Counted from the stretch's first letter, positions 7,296-14,915 are shown. The stretch is 64,000 nucleotides of DNA from Vicingus sp036171675 (GCA_036171675.1 JAVHRO010000144.1:1-64000), one strand, 5' to 3'. Made by a program: numbers and translations. Notes: generated by a model from the sequence alone, not told the origin.

Positions 7296-8106
7296 AAAAA
7301 TAACTGTAAAGGGAACTGAAATAGCCATTTTTCAAGGAGAAGTAAACGATTATATCTCACTAACAGATATTGCCCGATATAAGGATGCTTCAAATATGGA
7401 TGCGATTATTCAAAATTGGCTTCGAAACAGAAATACCATTGAGCTTTTAGGTTTTTGGGAAACAATGTATAACCCCAATTTTAAACCCCTCGAATTCGAG
7501 GGGTTTAGAAAACAAGCTGGGCTGAACAGTTTCGTTATGACTCCTAAAAGGTGGATTGAAAGCACCAATGCTATTGGTATTACTTCTAAATCTGGTAGAT
7601 ATGGAGGAACTTTTGCCCATAAAGATATCGCTTTTGAATTTGCCTCTTGGATTTCGATTGAATTCAAACTTTATATCATTAAAGAATTCCAACGCCTTAA
7701 AGCTGATGAAAACGACCGACTAAAACTAGAATGGAACTTTCAAAGAACCTTAGCAAAGGTTAATTACCACATACACACCGATGCCATTAAAGAAAACCTG
7801 ATACCCAAAGAATTGAGCAAAAGCCAAATCAGTTTTGTGTATGCCAATGAAGCAGATTTGTTAAATGTGGCACTCTTCGGGATTATGGCAAAACAATGGC
7901 GAGATGCTAATCCAAAAGCAGAAGGCAATATCAGAGATACTGCAACAATAGAACAATTAGTTGTACTTTCCAATCTTGAAAGTATCAATGCTGTTTTGAT
8001 AAATCAAGGACTTACACAACCAGAACGATTAAAACAACTCAACCAAATAGCCATTACCCAAATGAAATCATTGGTTGCCAACAGACAACTAAAGAAATTG
8101 AAATAA
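7282..8106 (+). CDS. KilA-N domain protein
   Basis: A 274-residue protein with an N-terminal KilA-N domain, a phage-derived DNA-binding module (about 1-130: NDYISLTDIARYKD, SGRYGGTFAHKDIAFEFASW, KLYIIKEFQRLK), and a C-terminal helical domain of the kind often joined to it in Bacteroidota. The start is ATG 7282, preceded by GGAAAGG, an unusually clear ribosome-binding site for this phylum. It overlaps the RhuM stop codon. A 26-bp perfect palindrome (7482-7507) lies inside the coding sequence. Its function is unknown; the pair may be a phage-derived regulator, a defence module or a domesticated antirepressor pair. Confidence 0.88.
   Translation: MAKNKKITVKGTEIAIFQGEVNDYISLTDIARYKDASNMDAIIQNWLRNRNTIELLGFWETMYNPNFKPLEFEGFRKQAGLNSFVMTPKRWIESTNAIGITSKSGRYGGTFAHKDIAFEFASWISIEFKLYIIKEFQRLKADENDRLKLEWNFQRTLAKVNYHIHTDAIKENLIPKELSKSQISFVYANEADLLNVALFGIMAKQWRDANPKAEGNIRDTATIEQLVVLSNLESINAVLINQGLTQPERLKQLNQIAITQMKSLVANRQLKKLK
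7482..7507. repeat. 26-bp perfect palindrome inside the KilA-N gene
   Basis: Core CCCCTCGAATTCGAGGGG, extended on both sides by TAAA/TTTA with no mismatch. It encodes part of the KilA-N domain near residues 67-76 (FKPLEFEGF), a region present in other family members, so it is not a simple insertion. It could form a strong hairpin in the mRNA or serve as an operator. Confidence 0.9.
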
Positions 8107-8192
8107 GTTTGAATAAAGAACATTTCTCAGAATTATATCAATTAGTTTAAATTTCGTGAACAGTTGGCATTGAATTAAGGATAACAAAAGAG

Positions 8193-8270
8193 ATTTCTTT
8201 AAAAAGCTTCAATAGTATTGAGGCTTTTTTATTTAGTTGAATTTTCTTAAATAATTGCTACTTTCGTTGG
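8193..8270 (+). promoter_or_regulatory. Terminator-promoter module, copy 2 (intact)
   Basis: Terminator: AAAAAGCTTCAAT (8201-8213), loop AGT, ATTGAGGCTTTTTT (8217-8230), which ends the RhuM/KilA-N unit. Promoter: TTG at 8237-8239 and TACTTTCG at 8259-8266 with a 19-bp spacer, one base from the Bacteroidota -7 consensus TAnnTTTG. It would drive the TPR lipoprotein gene 70 bp downstream. It is a direct repeat of 6007-6067 plus 6176-6193. Confidence 0.65.
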
Positions 8271-8339
8271 TCTGTTGTTAGATTACGAATAGTAAGTTAC
8301 TAATCATTTTTAAATATAGAATAACTAAACCAAAAGAAA

Positions 8340-9425
8340 ATGAATAAAATTAAATTTCTACTTTGTGTAATAAGTTTAGCGACTTTGCTTTCTTGCAATA
8401 GTATAGACTTTTCGAATCCAGAAGAAGTAATAAAATCCTATAGAACTTTGTCAAAGGAAAATAAAAACGAAAAACTATATGATGATTTTTTATCAGCAAA
8501 ATCAAAAGAATTTGTAACTAAAGACGAATTTGTAAAATCACGAAGTAAACCAGACAGCATATTAAATTCAACAAGCCTTTTGGAGAGCAAAGTTTCCAGC
8601 TACCCAATTGATGTGAACAATCCTACTTATAGACGATTTAAAGTTGACGAAAAAATGATTTTCAAAAAAGACACTATTTTTAAACGTTTATACTATTCGC
8701 TAATCAATGAAAATGGAAAATGGAAAGTAGTTTGGACAGGGACACTTTTATCTTTTGTAGATAAAAAATTTGATGATGGGAATTATTTAGAGGCAAGAAA
8801 GACACTTGAAAAAATTATTGAAATTGACCCATTTAATGGATTGGCTTATAAAAATTTAGCTTGGTGTTATCTTAGAGACCAAACACTTACCAAGAATGAT
8901 TGGGAAAATGGGGTTGTTAAAAATGCAAAATATGCTGTAGCATTAGAGGAGGATAATTATTTACATTATAATACATTGGCTGCATATTATTCTCGTATTG
9001 GTAATTCTGATTTAGCAATTCAAAATTATGAAAGAGGGCTTACTCATTGTCTAAACAATAAAGAAAAAGATCTGTTCTACTACAACTTATCATTAGAATA
9101 TTTAGTATTGAAAAAATATGAAAAGGCAGAAGAATATATTTTAAAATCTATTAAACCTGGATGGTATTTACATGGACAAATTAAACAGGCACAAGGTAAT
9201 TATTTGGAAGCTTTTGAATGTTTTGAAAAATCATTAAAAGAGGGAATGACGGAAAAATCCCTTCAAGGTGATTTATTTTATGATTATTCACATTGTTGTT
9301 TAAATTTAGGAAAATGCGAACTAGCGTTAGAGTATATTAATAAAGCGTTAGATATCCAACCTAACGATGAATATTATCAAGACTTGTACAAACAAATTAA
9401 AGATTGTCATGCAAAAACTCAATAA
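8340..9425 (+). CDS. TPR-repeat lipoprotein
   Basis: A 361-residue predicted lipoprotein: signal peptide MNKIKFLLCVISLATLLSCN with lipobox LLSC (Cys19). Residues 25-130 form an NTF2-like or DUF4878-like segment (NPEEVIKSYRTL, then NGKWKVVWTG). From about residue 138 to the end there are four to five tetratricopeptide repeats (DDGNYLEARKTLEKIIEIDP, NSDLAIQNYERGL, KKYEKAEEYILKSI, GKCELALEYINKAL). No specific function can be given; TPR lipoproteins usually act as protein-protein scaffolds at the envelope. Its promoter is copy 2 of the duplicated module. Confidence 0.8.
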   Translation: MNKIKFLLCVISLATLLSCNSIDFSNPEEVIKSYRTLSKENKNEKLYDDFLSAKSKEFVTKDEFVKSRSKPDSILNSTSLLESKVSSYPIDVNNPTYRRFKVDEKMIFKKDTIFKRLYYSLINENGKWKVVWTGTLLSFVDKKFDDGNYLEARKTLEKIIEIDPFNGLAYKNLAWCYLRDQTLTKNDWENGVVKNAKYAVALEEDNYLHYNTLAAYYSRIGNSDLAIQNYERGLTHCLNNKEKDLFYYNLSLEYLVLKKYEKAEEYILKSIKPGWYLHGQIKQAQGNYLEAFECFEKSLKEGMTEKSLQGDLFYDYSHCCLNLGKCELALEYINKALDIQPNDEYYQDLYKQIKDCHAKTQ

Positions 9426-9586
9426 TTGGTTTAAACTTATTCAAGAGGTAAGATTTTCGTTAAGAGTTTAATGGGGGAAATAAAAAAGTTTTATCAAATT
9501 TTTTCTAGTTACTTTTCTAACCCATTTAAAACTAGGGTTACTTTTACAAACAAAATCGGTCATAAAATAATTTAAAAGTAAATGAA

Positions 9587-9763
9587 ATGAAAAATTTAAT
9601 GTTTAAAAAAATCATGATAGTTACCAATGAGTCTATAGAAACACTTGAAGTATTTTCAGACGGAACAATGCCTGATATTTGCGAAAAGTGCGGTGATGAA
9701 TTTTTTGATGAAAGAAAGATTGGGATTTGTGATAATTGCGATTTTGAATACAATGAAAAATAA
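9587..9763 (+). CDS. Small zinc-ribbon protein, 58 residues
   Basis: The ATG at 9587 opens a 58-codon frame ending TAA 9761-9763. The C-terminal half has two CxxC knuckles separated by 12 residues (DICEKCGDEFF and IGICDNCDFEY; Cys32, 35, 48, 51), which is a zinc-ribbon pattern, and the rest is acidic. The N-terminal part (IVTNESIETLEVFSDG) suggests a small beta-strand segment. An ATG at 9599 is an alternative start. It is an isolated gene between the TPR lipoprotein and the arsenic operon. Four correctly spaced cysteines in 58 residues make chance unlikely, but no family is recognised. Confidence 0.6.
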   Translation: MKNLMFKKIMIVTNESIETLEVFSDGTMPDICEKCGDEFFDERKIGICDNCDFEYNEK

Positions 9764-9836
9764 CTATGCCCAATCGAGATACTGAGTTTATTACAAATAG
9801 AACGTGATTAATAACTGTAACTAAAATGTGAACATT

Positions 9837-9866
9837 GAGAGGCTATTCAAAATTGAATAACCTCTC
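9837..9866. terminator. Hairpin between zinc-ribbon ORF and acr3, likely bidirectional terminator
   Basis: GAGAGGCTATTCAA / TTGAATAACCTCTC form a 14-bp stem with one mismatch and a two-base loop. It ends three bases before the acr3 stop codon. It probably ends the arsenic operon; the T-run is short on both strands. Confidence 0.55.
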
Positions 9867-9869
9867 TCT

Positions 9870-10940
9870 TTATTCAGCCTTCCCAAAATATTTTTTCCTA
9901 AACCAAAAAGCGACATTTACCAAAGCAATTAATGCGGGTACTTCTACCAAAGGACCAATTACACCTGCAAATGCTTGTCCGCTGTTGATACCAAAAACAC
10001 CTATGGCAACGGCAATGGCTAACTCAAAATTGTTTCCTGTTGCCGTAAATGCAATCGCGGTAGATTTTGAATAATCTGCTCCAAAATATTTTCCGATAAA
10101 AAAACTCATCACAAACATGATGACAAAATACACCACCAAAGGAATCGCTATTCGAACCACGTCCATAGGGATTAGTACAATGAGTTCGCCTTTTAAACTA
10201 AACATAATCAGTATCGTGAATAACAATGCAATTAACGTGATGGGTGAAATAACAGGAACATATTTATGTTGAAACCAGTCTTCGCCTTTTAGTTTTATTA
10301 AGGTGTAACGACTAATGATGCCCAATGCAAACGGAATTCCTAAATAAATACCTACACTTTCGGCAATTTGTGCGATGCTGATGTTTACTTCAAAACCGGT
10401 ATATCCAAAATACGGAGGTAAAATGGTAATAAAAACATAAGCGTAAACGCTGTAAAGCAACACCTGAAAAATACTGTTTAAGGCAATTAACCCGGCAGCA
10501 TATTCACGGTTTCCATCAGCTAAATCGTTCCAAACCACTACCATGGCAATACAACGGGCTAAACCGATTAATATTAACCCTATCATGTATTCGGGATAAC
10601 CTTTTAGAAAAAGTAATGCCAAAAAGAACATTAAAATTGGTCCGACAATCCAATTTAAAAACAATGAAGCTCCTAAAACTTTGGCGTTTTTAAACACCTC
10701 TCCCATTTGTTCGTATTTTACTTTCGCTAAAGGGGGATACATCATTAATATTAATCCGACAGCCAATGGAATATTGGTGGTTCCGCTCGAAAATGAATTG
10801 ATAAAACCACTACTAGATGGTATAAAAAATCCGATGGAAACTCCAATTGCCATGGCAAGGAAAATCCAAAGGGTTAAAAATCGGTCTAAAAACCTTAATT
10901 TTTTACGTTCTACTACTGGTACACAATTGTTTGCTGACAT
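9870..10940 (-). CDS. acr3: ACR3-family arsenite efflux transporter
   Basis: A 356-residue inner-membrane transporter of the ACR3 family (bile/arsenite/riboflavin transporter superfamily) that exports arsenite by secondary transport. About ten hydrophobic segments are visible. Family-typical stretches are LMMYPPLAKVKYEQMG near residue 65, GLARCIAMVVVWNDLADG near 130 (with the conserved transport Cys) and FTATGNNFELAIAVAIGVFG near 305. The start is ATG 10940 (MSANNCVPVVERKKL), one base from the assembly gap, so upstream spacing cannot be judged. It is the last gene of the arsR-arsM-arsC-acr3 operon. Confidence 0.93.
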   Translation of the reverse strand: MSANNCVPVVERKKLRFLDRFLTLWIFLAMAIGVSIGFFIPSSSGFINSFSSGTTNIPLAVGLILMMYPPLAKVKYEQMGEVFKNAKVLGASLFLNWIVGPILMFFLALLFLKGYPEYMIGLILIGLARCIAMVVVWNDLADGNREYAAGLIALNSIFQVLLYSVYAYVFITILPPYFGYTGFEVNISIAQIAESVGIYLGIPFALGIISRYTLIKLKGEDWFQHKYVPVISPITLIALLFTILIMFSLKGELIVLIPMDVVRIAIPLVVYFVIMFVMSFFIGKYFGADYSKSTAIAFTATGNNFELAIAVAIGVFGINSGQAFAGVIGPLVEVPALIALVNVAFWFRKKYFGKAE

Positions 10941-10941
10941 A

Positions 10942-11041
10942 NNNNNNNNNNNNNNNNNNNNNNNNNNNNNNNNNNNNNNNNNNNNNNNNNNNNNNNNNNN
11001 NNNNNNNNNNNNNNNNNNNNNNNNNNNNNNNNNNNNNNNNN
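10942..11041. other. Assembly gap, 100 N
   Basis: Exactly 100 undetermined bases, the usual placeholder for a gap of unknown length. It removes the 3' end of the arsC gene and the arsC-acr3 junction. Translations through it carry no information. Confidence 0.99.
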
Positions 11042-11574
11042 CCATCAAACTCTTTTGGGTCGTTGTATGGTAAACTTATTCTTTTGGCAGCGTTAGGAAT
11101 AAACGGACAGTTCTCCTCGGCATGAGTGCAAGTCATGATGGCTGCAAAATTGTTTTGAGGATTAAACTCGTCATTATAAAGTTTAGAGAACCCAATAATT
11201 GGAGGTTGGGTTTCCGAATAGGTTATATAATATTCAGGGTTATCATTATTAGATTGTTTGTTTATGTTAAATCCTTGTTTGGTTAATGTTTCGGCAACCA
11301 TTGGAAATAAAGCCGTAGCTTCCGTTCCACCAGAAAAGCAAAACACTTTAGAAACACCGTAAAAGTTTGCGGCCGTTTGAGCCCAGATTTGTGCTAAATG
11401 GCTTCTTCTGGAATTGTGCGTACAAATAAAAATGAGGTTAATTAACTCGTTGTTATCCTTCTTTTCCTGAATAAAATCAATCAAACTTTTTAAATCCGAT
11501 TTACGTTCATCGCTTATCTCATCAAATTTGGTAACAAGCTTGTTAATGAGTAAATTAAGTTCTTTTGTAATCAT
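11042..11574 (-). CDS. arsC: Arsenate reductase, LMW-phosphatase type (3' end lost in gap)
   Basis: The first 177 codons of a phosphatase-like arsenate reductase, which reduces arsenate to arsenite for export. The P-loop CX5R is CTHNSRRS (Cys51, Arg57). The segment MTCTHAEENCPFIPNA near residues 150-165 carries the second cysteines, and RISLPYNDPKEFD precedes the gap. Relatives are about 205 residues, so roughly 25-30 residues are missing; with a short intergenic space that is close to 100 nt, though the true gap length is unknown. The fold resembles the phosphatase at 4564-5031, but the longer N-terminus and partner genes assign this one to arsenic. Confidence 0.88.
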
Positions 11575-11584
11575 AGTAATGAAA

Positions 11585-11662
11585 GTTCTAAAAATTGAGT
11601 TATTGGATTACACACCCCTGCCCCTCTTGATAGAGGGGATGTAAAATGTTAATTTTTAGAAC
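11585..11662. repeat. Nested inverted repeat between arsM and arsC
   Basis: Outer arms GTTCTAAAAATT (11585-11596) and AATTTTTAGAAC (11651-11662) are perfect; the inner hairpin CCCCTCTTGATAGAGGGG (11621-11638) has 7-bp arms. It fills almost all of the 93-bp arsM-arsC spacer, inside what should be one transcript. It could be an intergenic repeat element, an mRNA processing site or an attenuator. Confidence 0.75.
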
Positions 11663-11667
11663 GCCCT

Positions 11668-12519
11668 TTAACAACATCCTGATTTTGGGTCACAACAAGG
11701 TTTCTGTCCGTAAACCGTTACACTAAAAATTCCAAATTCGCCTTTATTGTAAGCTTCAATTTCTTGAGGTGAAAGGTATTTCGAAAGTATTTCGTTAGGA
11801 AGAATAATCGGTTTTTCTTTTTGTATACTTATATCAGTAAAACCTGAATTGTGAATAATGTTCATGTAATCTATCAATTGAATAGCTCCGGAAACACAAC
11901 CTGCATACATTTCGGCGTCATTTTTTAAGTTCTCTGGTAAATTTCCTTTCAATACCACATCACTAACACTAAAATGCCCACCAGGCTTTAAAACTCTATA
12001 CATTTCTGAAAACGCTTTCTCTTTGTCAGGAACTAAATTTAATACGCAATTACTGATTACCACATCAATTCTATTTCCACCAATGGGCAAGCTTTCAATA
12101 TCTCCATGTCTGAATTCCACATTGTTGAAATTTAACTTTTCAGCATTCTCTCTTGCTTTTGCTATCATTACTTCGGTCATGTCCACCCCAATAACTTTTC
12201 CTTTTTCTCCGGTTAAAGCTCTTGCAACAAAACAATCATTTCCTGCTCCTGAGCCTAAATCCAACACCGTATCACCTTCATTTATTTGAGCAAATTCGGT
12301 GGGTATTCCGCAACCCAAACCTAAATCGGCATCGGCATTATAGCCACCTAGTTTAGTGTAGTCTTCCGCAAATACGGCATAATCAACCGTGCAGCAACCT
12401 CCTGCCCCACAACAACTGGTTTCATTTTCTGTTTTCGATTGTAAAGCAATTTCGCTGTATTTGTCTTTTACTAGTTGTTTTAATTCTTCTGCGTTTTTCA
12501 TATTTTTTATGTTTAACAT
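11668..12519 (-). CDS. arsM: Arsenite S-adenosylmethyltransferase ArsM
   Basis: A 283-residue class I methyltransferase that methylates As(III) using S-adenosylmethionine. The N-terminus holds a Cys-rich As-binding patch (TSCCGAGGCCTVDYA); the SAM motif is VLDLGSGAGNDCFVA near residue 86. The cysteines expected to bind arsenic are visible as LGCG (Cys70), ISNCVLNLVPDKE and YAGCVSGAI. The C-terminus ends in CCDPKSGCC, an additional metal-binding-like tail. Either ATG 12519 or ATG 12501 (MKNAEELK) could be the start. It lies between arsR and arsC. Gene order and motifs make the call firm. Confidence 0.93.
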   Translation of the reverse strand: MLNIKNMKNAEELKQLVKDKYSEIALQSKTENETSCCGAGGCCTVDYAVFAEDYTKLGGYNADADLGLGCGIPTEFAQINEGDTVLDLGSGAGNDCFVARALTGEKGKVIGVDMTEVMIAKARENAEKLNFNNVEFRHGDIESLPIGGNRIDVVISNCVLNLVPDKEKAFSEMYRVLKPGGHFSVSDVVLKGNLPENLKNDAEMYAGCVSGAIQLIDYMNIIHNSGFTDISIQKEKPIILPNEILSKYLSPQEIEAYNKGEFGIFSVTVYGQKPCCDPKSGCC

Positions 12520-12538
12520 TATACTTGTTTTGTCATTT

Positions 12539-12682
12539 TAACCACATAGAAACATAGTTTTATTTCGCTACAGCCCTATAATAAAAAAGTCGAACAATAA
12601 GTACTTTCCTGATTTATCGTGAAAACTATGTTAGCTATATTTATCCTTTCCATGCTTTTAGTTCTATGTGCCTATGTGGTTA
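12539..12682. repeat. Inverted-repeat element between arsR and arsM
   Basis: Outer arms TAACCACATAG (12539-12549) and CTATGTGGTTA (12672-12682) are perfect, and a second pair, CATAGTTTT and AAAACTATG, lies inside. A similar ACATAGTTTT string occurs at 81-90. The 144-bp element fills most of the space between arsR and arsM and separates the two genes of the operon. Confidence 0.7.
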
Positions 12683-12690
12683 TTTTAATC

Positions 12691-13026
12691 TTAACAACAT
12701 TTATTTTTTTTCGAATAGCTACTCAACAACAATTCGCTTTCTTTTTGCAACTCTTTCCAAACTTTTTCATCAATACAATAACAAGTTTTTGCTCCTTCTA
12801 TCTCTCCTTTAATAATTCCCGCAGCTTTTAATTCTTTTAAATGTTGCGAAATAGTCGATTGTGACAATGGAAGTTTTTCCACTATATCACCACAAACACA
12901 AGTTTTTTGATGAATAAGAAATTCGATGATAGCAATACGTGCAGGATGACCTAATGCTTTAAAGAATTCCGCTTTTCGGTTTTGTTGGGTAGTAAAATTA
13001 TTGGTTTTTGTTATTCCCATACTCAT
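12691..13026 (-). CDS. arsR: ArsR-family arsenic-responsive repressor
   Basis: A 111-residue winged helix-turn-helix repressor of the ArsR/SmtB family. KALGHPARIAIIEFL leads into KTCVCGDIVEKLPLSQST, whose CxC (Cys43, Cys45) is the As(III) sensor on the alpha3 helix, as in the ELCVCDL motif of classical ArsR; SQSTISQHLKELKAAGII is the recognition helix region. The C-terminus ends in KNKCC, which may also bind arsenic. It probably represses its own operon and dissociates on As(III) binding. The start is ATG 13026 or ATG 13020. Two dyads upstream are candidate operators. Confidence 0.93.
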   Translation of the reverse strand: MSMGITKTNNFTTQQNRKAEFFKALGHPARIAIIEFLIHQKTCVCGDIVEKLPLSQSTISQHLKELKAAGIIKGEIEGAKTCYCIDEKVWKELQKESELLLSSYSKKNKCC

Positions 13027-13032
13027 CTATTT

Positions 13033-13048
13033 ATCGCAATATTACGAT
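13033..13048. promoter_or_regulatory. Candidate ArsR operator (proximal dyad)
   Basis: ATCGCAATATTACGAT, an imperfect dyad just upstream of the arsR start, overlaps a -7-like TAATATTG on the minus strand. Position and symmetry suit an ArsR operator; binding is inferred. Confidence 0.4.
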
Positions 13049-13105
13049 TAATAACTTTAATCCGTTATATCTTTTAAAAATTTTCAACAAGTACCTGTTA
13101 ATTAG

Positions 13106-13124
13106 ATATTGCTGATAGCAATAT
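13106..13124. promoter_or_regulatory. Candidate ArsR operator (distal dyad)
   Basis: ATATTGCT / AGCAATAT perfect 8-bp arms around GAT, sharing the AGCAATAT/GCAATAT core with the proximal dyad. It lies between arsR and the divergent divIC-like gene and could affect both promoters. Confidence 0.45.
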
Positions 13125-13155
13125 TAAAACCTTTTTAATCCTATAATTTAGTATC

Positions 13156-13449
13156 ATGTTAAACAAAATTCCGAATTGGCTAAAAAATAAATACGTGCTT
13201 ACTACAGTAGGATTTATTTTGTGGGCTTTTATTTTTGATCAAAACAACCTTATTACTCAGTACGATTACATTAAAGAACTTAAATCCTTACAAAAAGACA
13301 AAGCGTATTACATAAATGAGCTCAATAAAACCAGGCAAGAACTTAAAGATTTAACTACCAATCCGATAACTTTAGAAAAATTTGCTAGGGAAAAATATTA
13401 CATGAAAAAAGACAACGAAGAAATCTTTGTTTTTGAATCGGAAAAGTAA
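13156..13449 (+). CDS. Septum formation initiator, FtsB/DivIC-like
   Basis: A 97-residue bitopic membrane protein: a short cytoplasmic start (MLNKIPNWLKNKYVL), one membrane helix (TTVGFILWAFIF, about 16-28), then a periplasmic coiled coil (about 40-75) and the family end motif EKFAREKYYMKKDNEEIFVF. FtsB/DivIC proteins form part of the divisome with FtsL and FtsQ. It lies upstream of the methylmalonyl-CoA mutase genes, an arrangement common in the phylum, but a separate promoter precedes mutA. Confidence 0.9.
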   Translation: MLNKIPNWLKNKYVLTTVGFILWAFIFDQNNLITQYDYIKELKSLQKDKAYYINELNKTRQELKDLTTNPITLEKFAREKYYMKKDNEEIFVFESEK

Positions 13450-13496
13450 TCAGCGCATTCATCTCGTTATCATTACTCTTATATCAATGTTTTTGT

Positions 13497-13504
13497 TAAA
13501 TTTG
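13497..13504 (+). promoter_or_regulatory. Bacteroidota -7 promoter box before mutA
   Basis: TAAATTTG fits TAnnTTTG exactly and ends 22 bp before the mutA ATG. No clear -33 TTG is visible at the expected distance, so the promoter is provisional. Confidence 0.4.
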
Positions 13505-13526
13505 TAACCCATCATCTTATTTAAAT

Positions 13527-14909
13527 ATGGACTTATTCGACAATTTTAAAGAAGTTTCTCATCAGCAATGGCGAGATAAAATTATTGCCGATTTAAAAGG
13601 AAAAGATTTTAATGAACATTTGGTTTGGAATTCAATTGAAGGAATAACGGTTCAGCCCTACTATAATCATGAAGATTTATCTTCCAATACCTCAAAAGAC
13701 TACAACCTAACTGCTGATTCTAACAAGTGGAAAATTAATGCCTGTATTGATATTAATTCTATTGATGAAGCTAATGCAAAGGCGTTATATTTATTAAGAA
13801 AAGGCGCTAATTCGATTCAGTTTAATGGTGAAATTTCGTCTCAAATCGATTTTGACAACTTATTGAAAGGAATTGATATTAAAATAATTCATATTCATTT
13901 TTATAATACCGACCCCACAAAAACATTCGCATTTTTATCCACATGGTGTGAAAACAAAAACGTTTCAATCAACAATATAATAGGTTCTATAAGCTTTGAT
14001 TTGTTAGGAGAACTTTTAACCACAGGGAACTGGAATAAGGATGAAAAAACCGATTTTGATGAATTATTTTCCATCAATTCTATACCAACTGATCTCAAAA
14101 CAATTACAATAAATGGATTAAACTTCAACAATGCAGGAGCTACCATTATTCAGGAACTGGCTTATTCGTTTTCGGAAGTGGTAGCCTATATTAATTTTTT
14201 GTCTGAAAGAGGTTTAGATATCAATATATTAGCTAGCAAAACCCAGTTTAACTTTGGTATTGGACCAAATTATTTTTTCGAAATTGCCAAAATCAGGGCT
14301 GCAAAAATAGTATGGACCTTGATTTTACAGGAATATAATGTAACAGACAAGTCAATCCATATAAATTCCACTACATCAACAACCAATTTTACCACTTTTG
14401 ATGCGCACAATAATATTTTAAGAGCAACAACTGAAGCAATGTCTGCTATTATTGGAGGATGCAACGGATTAACTATTGTTCCATTTAATAATAATTTTGA
14501 AAATTATACAGATTTCTCAGAACGAATAGCCATCAATATACAACACATTTTAAAGGAAGAGTCTTTTTTAGATAAAGTTTCTGATGCTTCAAATGGAGCT
14601 TATTATATCGAACAATTAACGGATGAAATGGTTTTAAAATCATTGGCATTGTTTCAAAAAATAGAGCAAAACGGCGGCTTTTTAAATAACATTAAAAAGG
14701 GCTTTATTCAGGAAAGCATTCATGCGGTGGCTACCCAAAAACAAGAGGAATACAATTCGGGAAAAAGAACCTTGTTGGGGGTAAACAAACATCAAAACAA
14801 GACCAATCAAAAAGCAAAATACAATAAAACAAAAACTTTAAATAAAGACATAATTATAGCTGTATTACAACAAGTTGTATATTCTAATGAAATTGAAAAA
14901 TTGCACTAA
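13527..14909 (+). CDS. mutA: Methylmalonyl-CoA mutase small (beta) subunit
   Basis: A 460-residue small subunit of the B12-dependent heterodimer that interconverts succinyl-CoA and (R)-methylmalonyl-CoA. The TIM-barrel part is recognisable (FGIGPNYFFEIAKIRAAKIV parallels GIGMNHFMEIAKMRAARML of the large subunit; DKVSDASNGAYYIEQLTDEM parallels VDPWGGSYYVESLTNQI). It lacks the B12-binding domain, as expected for a catalytically inactive beta subunit, and is shorter than many (about 600) because the C-terminal part is missing. It forms an operon with the next two genes (6 bp, then 3 bp spacing). Confidence 0.92.
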   Translation: MDLFDNFKEVSHQQWRDKIIADLKGKDFNEHLVWNSIEGITVQPYYNHEDLSSNTSKDYNLTADSNKWKINACIDINSIDEANAKALYLLRKGANSIQFNGEISSQIDFDNLLKGIDIKIIHIHFYNTDPTKTFAFLSTWCENKNVSINNIIGSISFDLLGELLTTGNWNKDEKTDFDELFSINSIPTDLKTITINGLNFNNAGATIIQELAYSFSEVVAYINFLSERGLDINILASKTQFNFGIGPNYFFEIAKIRAAKIVWTLILQEYNVTDKSIHINSTTSTTNFTTFDAHNNILRATTEAMSAIIGGCNGLTIVPFNNNFENYTDFSERIAINIQHILKEESFLDKVSDASNGAYYIEQLTDEMVLKSLALFQKIEQNGGFLNNIKKGFIQESIHAVATQKQEEYNSGKRTLLGVNKHQNKTNQKAKYNKTKTLNKDIIIAVLQQVVYSNEIEKLH

Positions 14910-14915
14910 CTGCAC

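Noticed and set aside
10681..11125. Plus-strand open frames running through the N gap
   Set aside because: They depend on the undetermined bases and lie opposite the clear acr3 and arsC genes.
12619..12831. 70-residue hydrophobic plus-strand frame
   Set aside because: It lies opposite arsR and in the inverted-repeat element; no start context or family; a shadow of the real gene.
13450..13526. Cobalamin riboswitch upstream of mutA
   Set aside because: Only 77 bp separate the genes, too short for a B12 riboswitch, and no B12-box-like sequence was seen.
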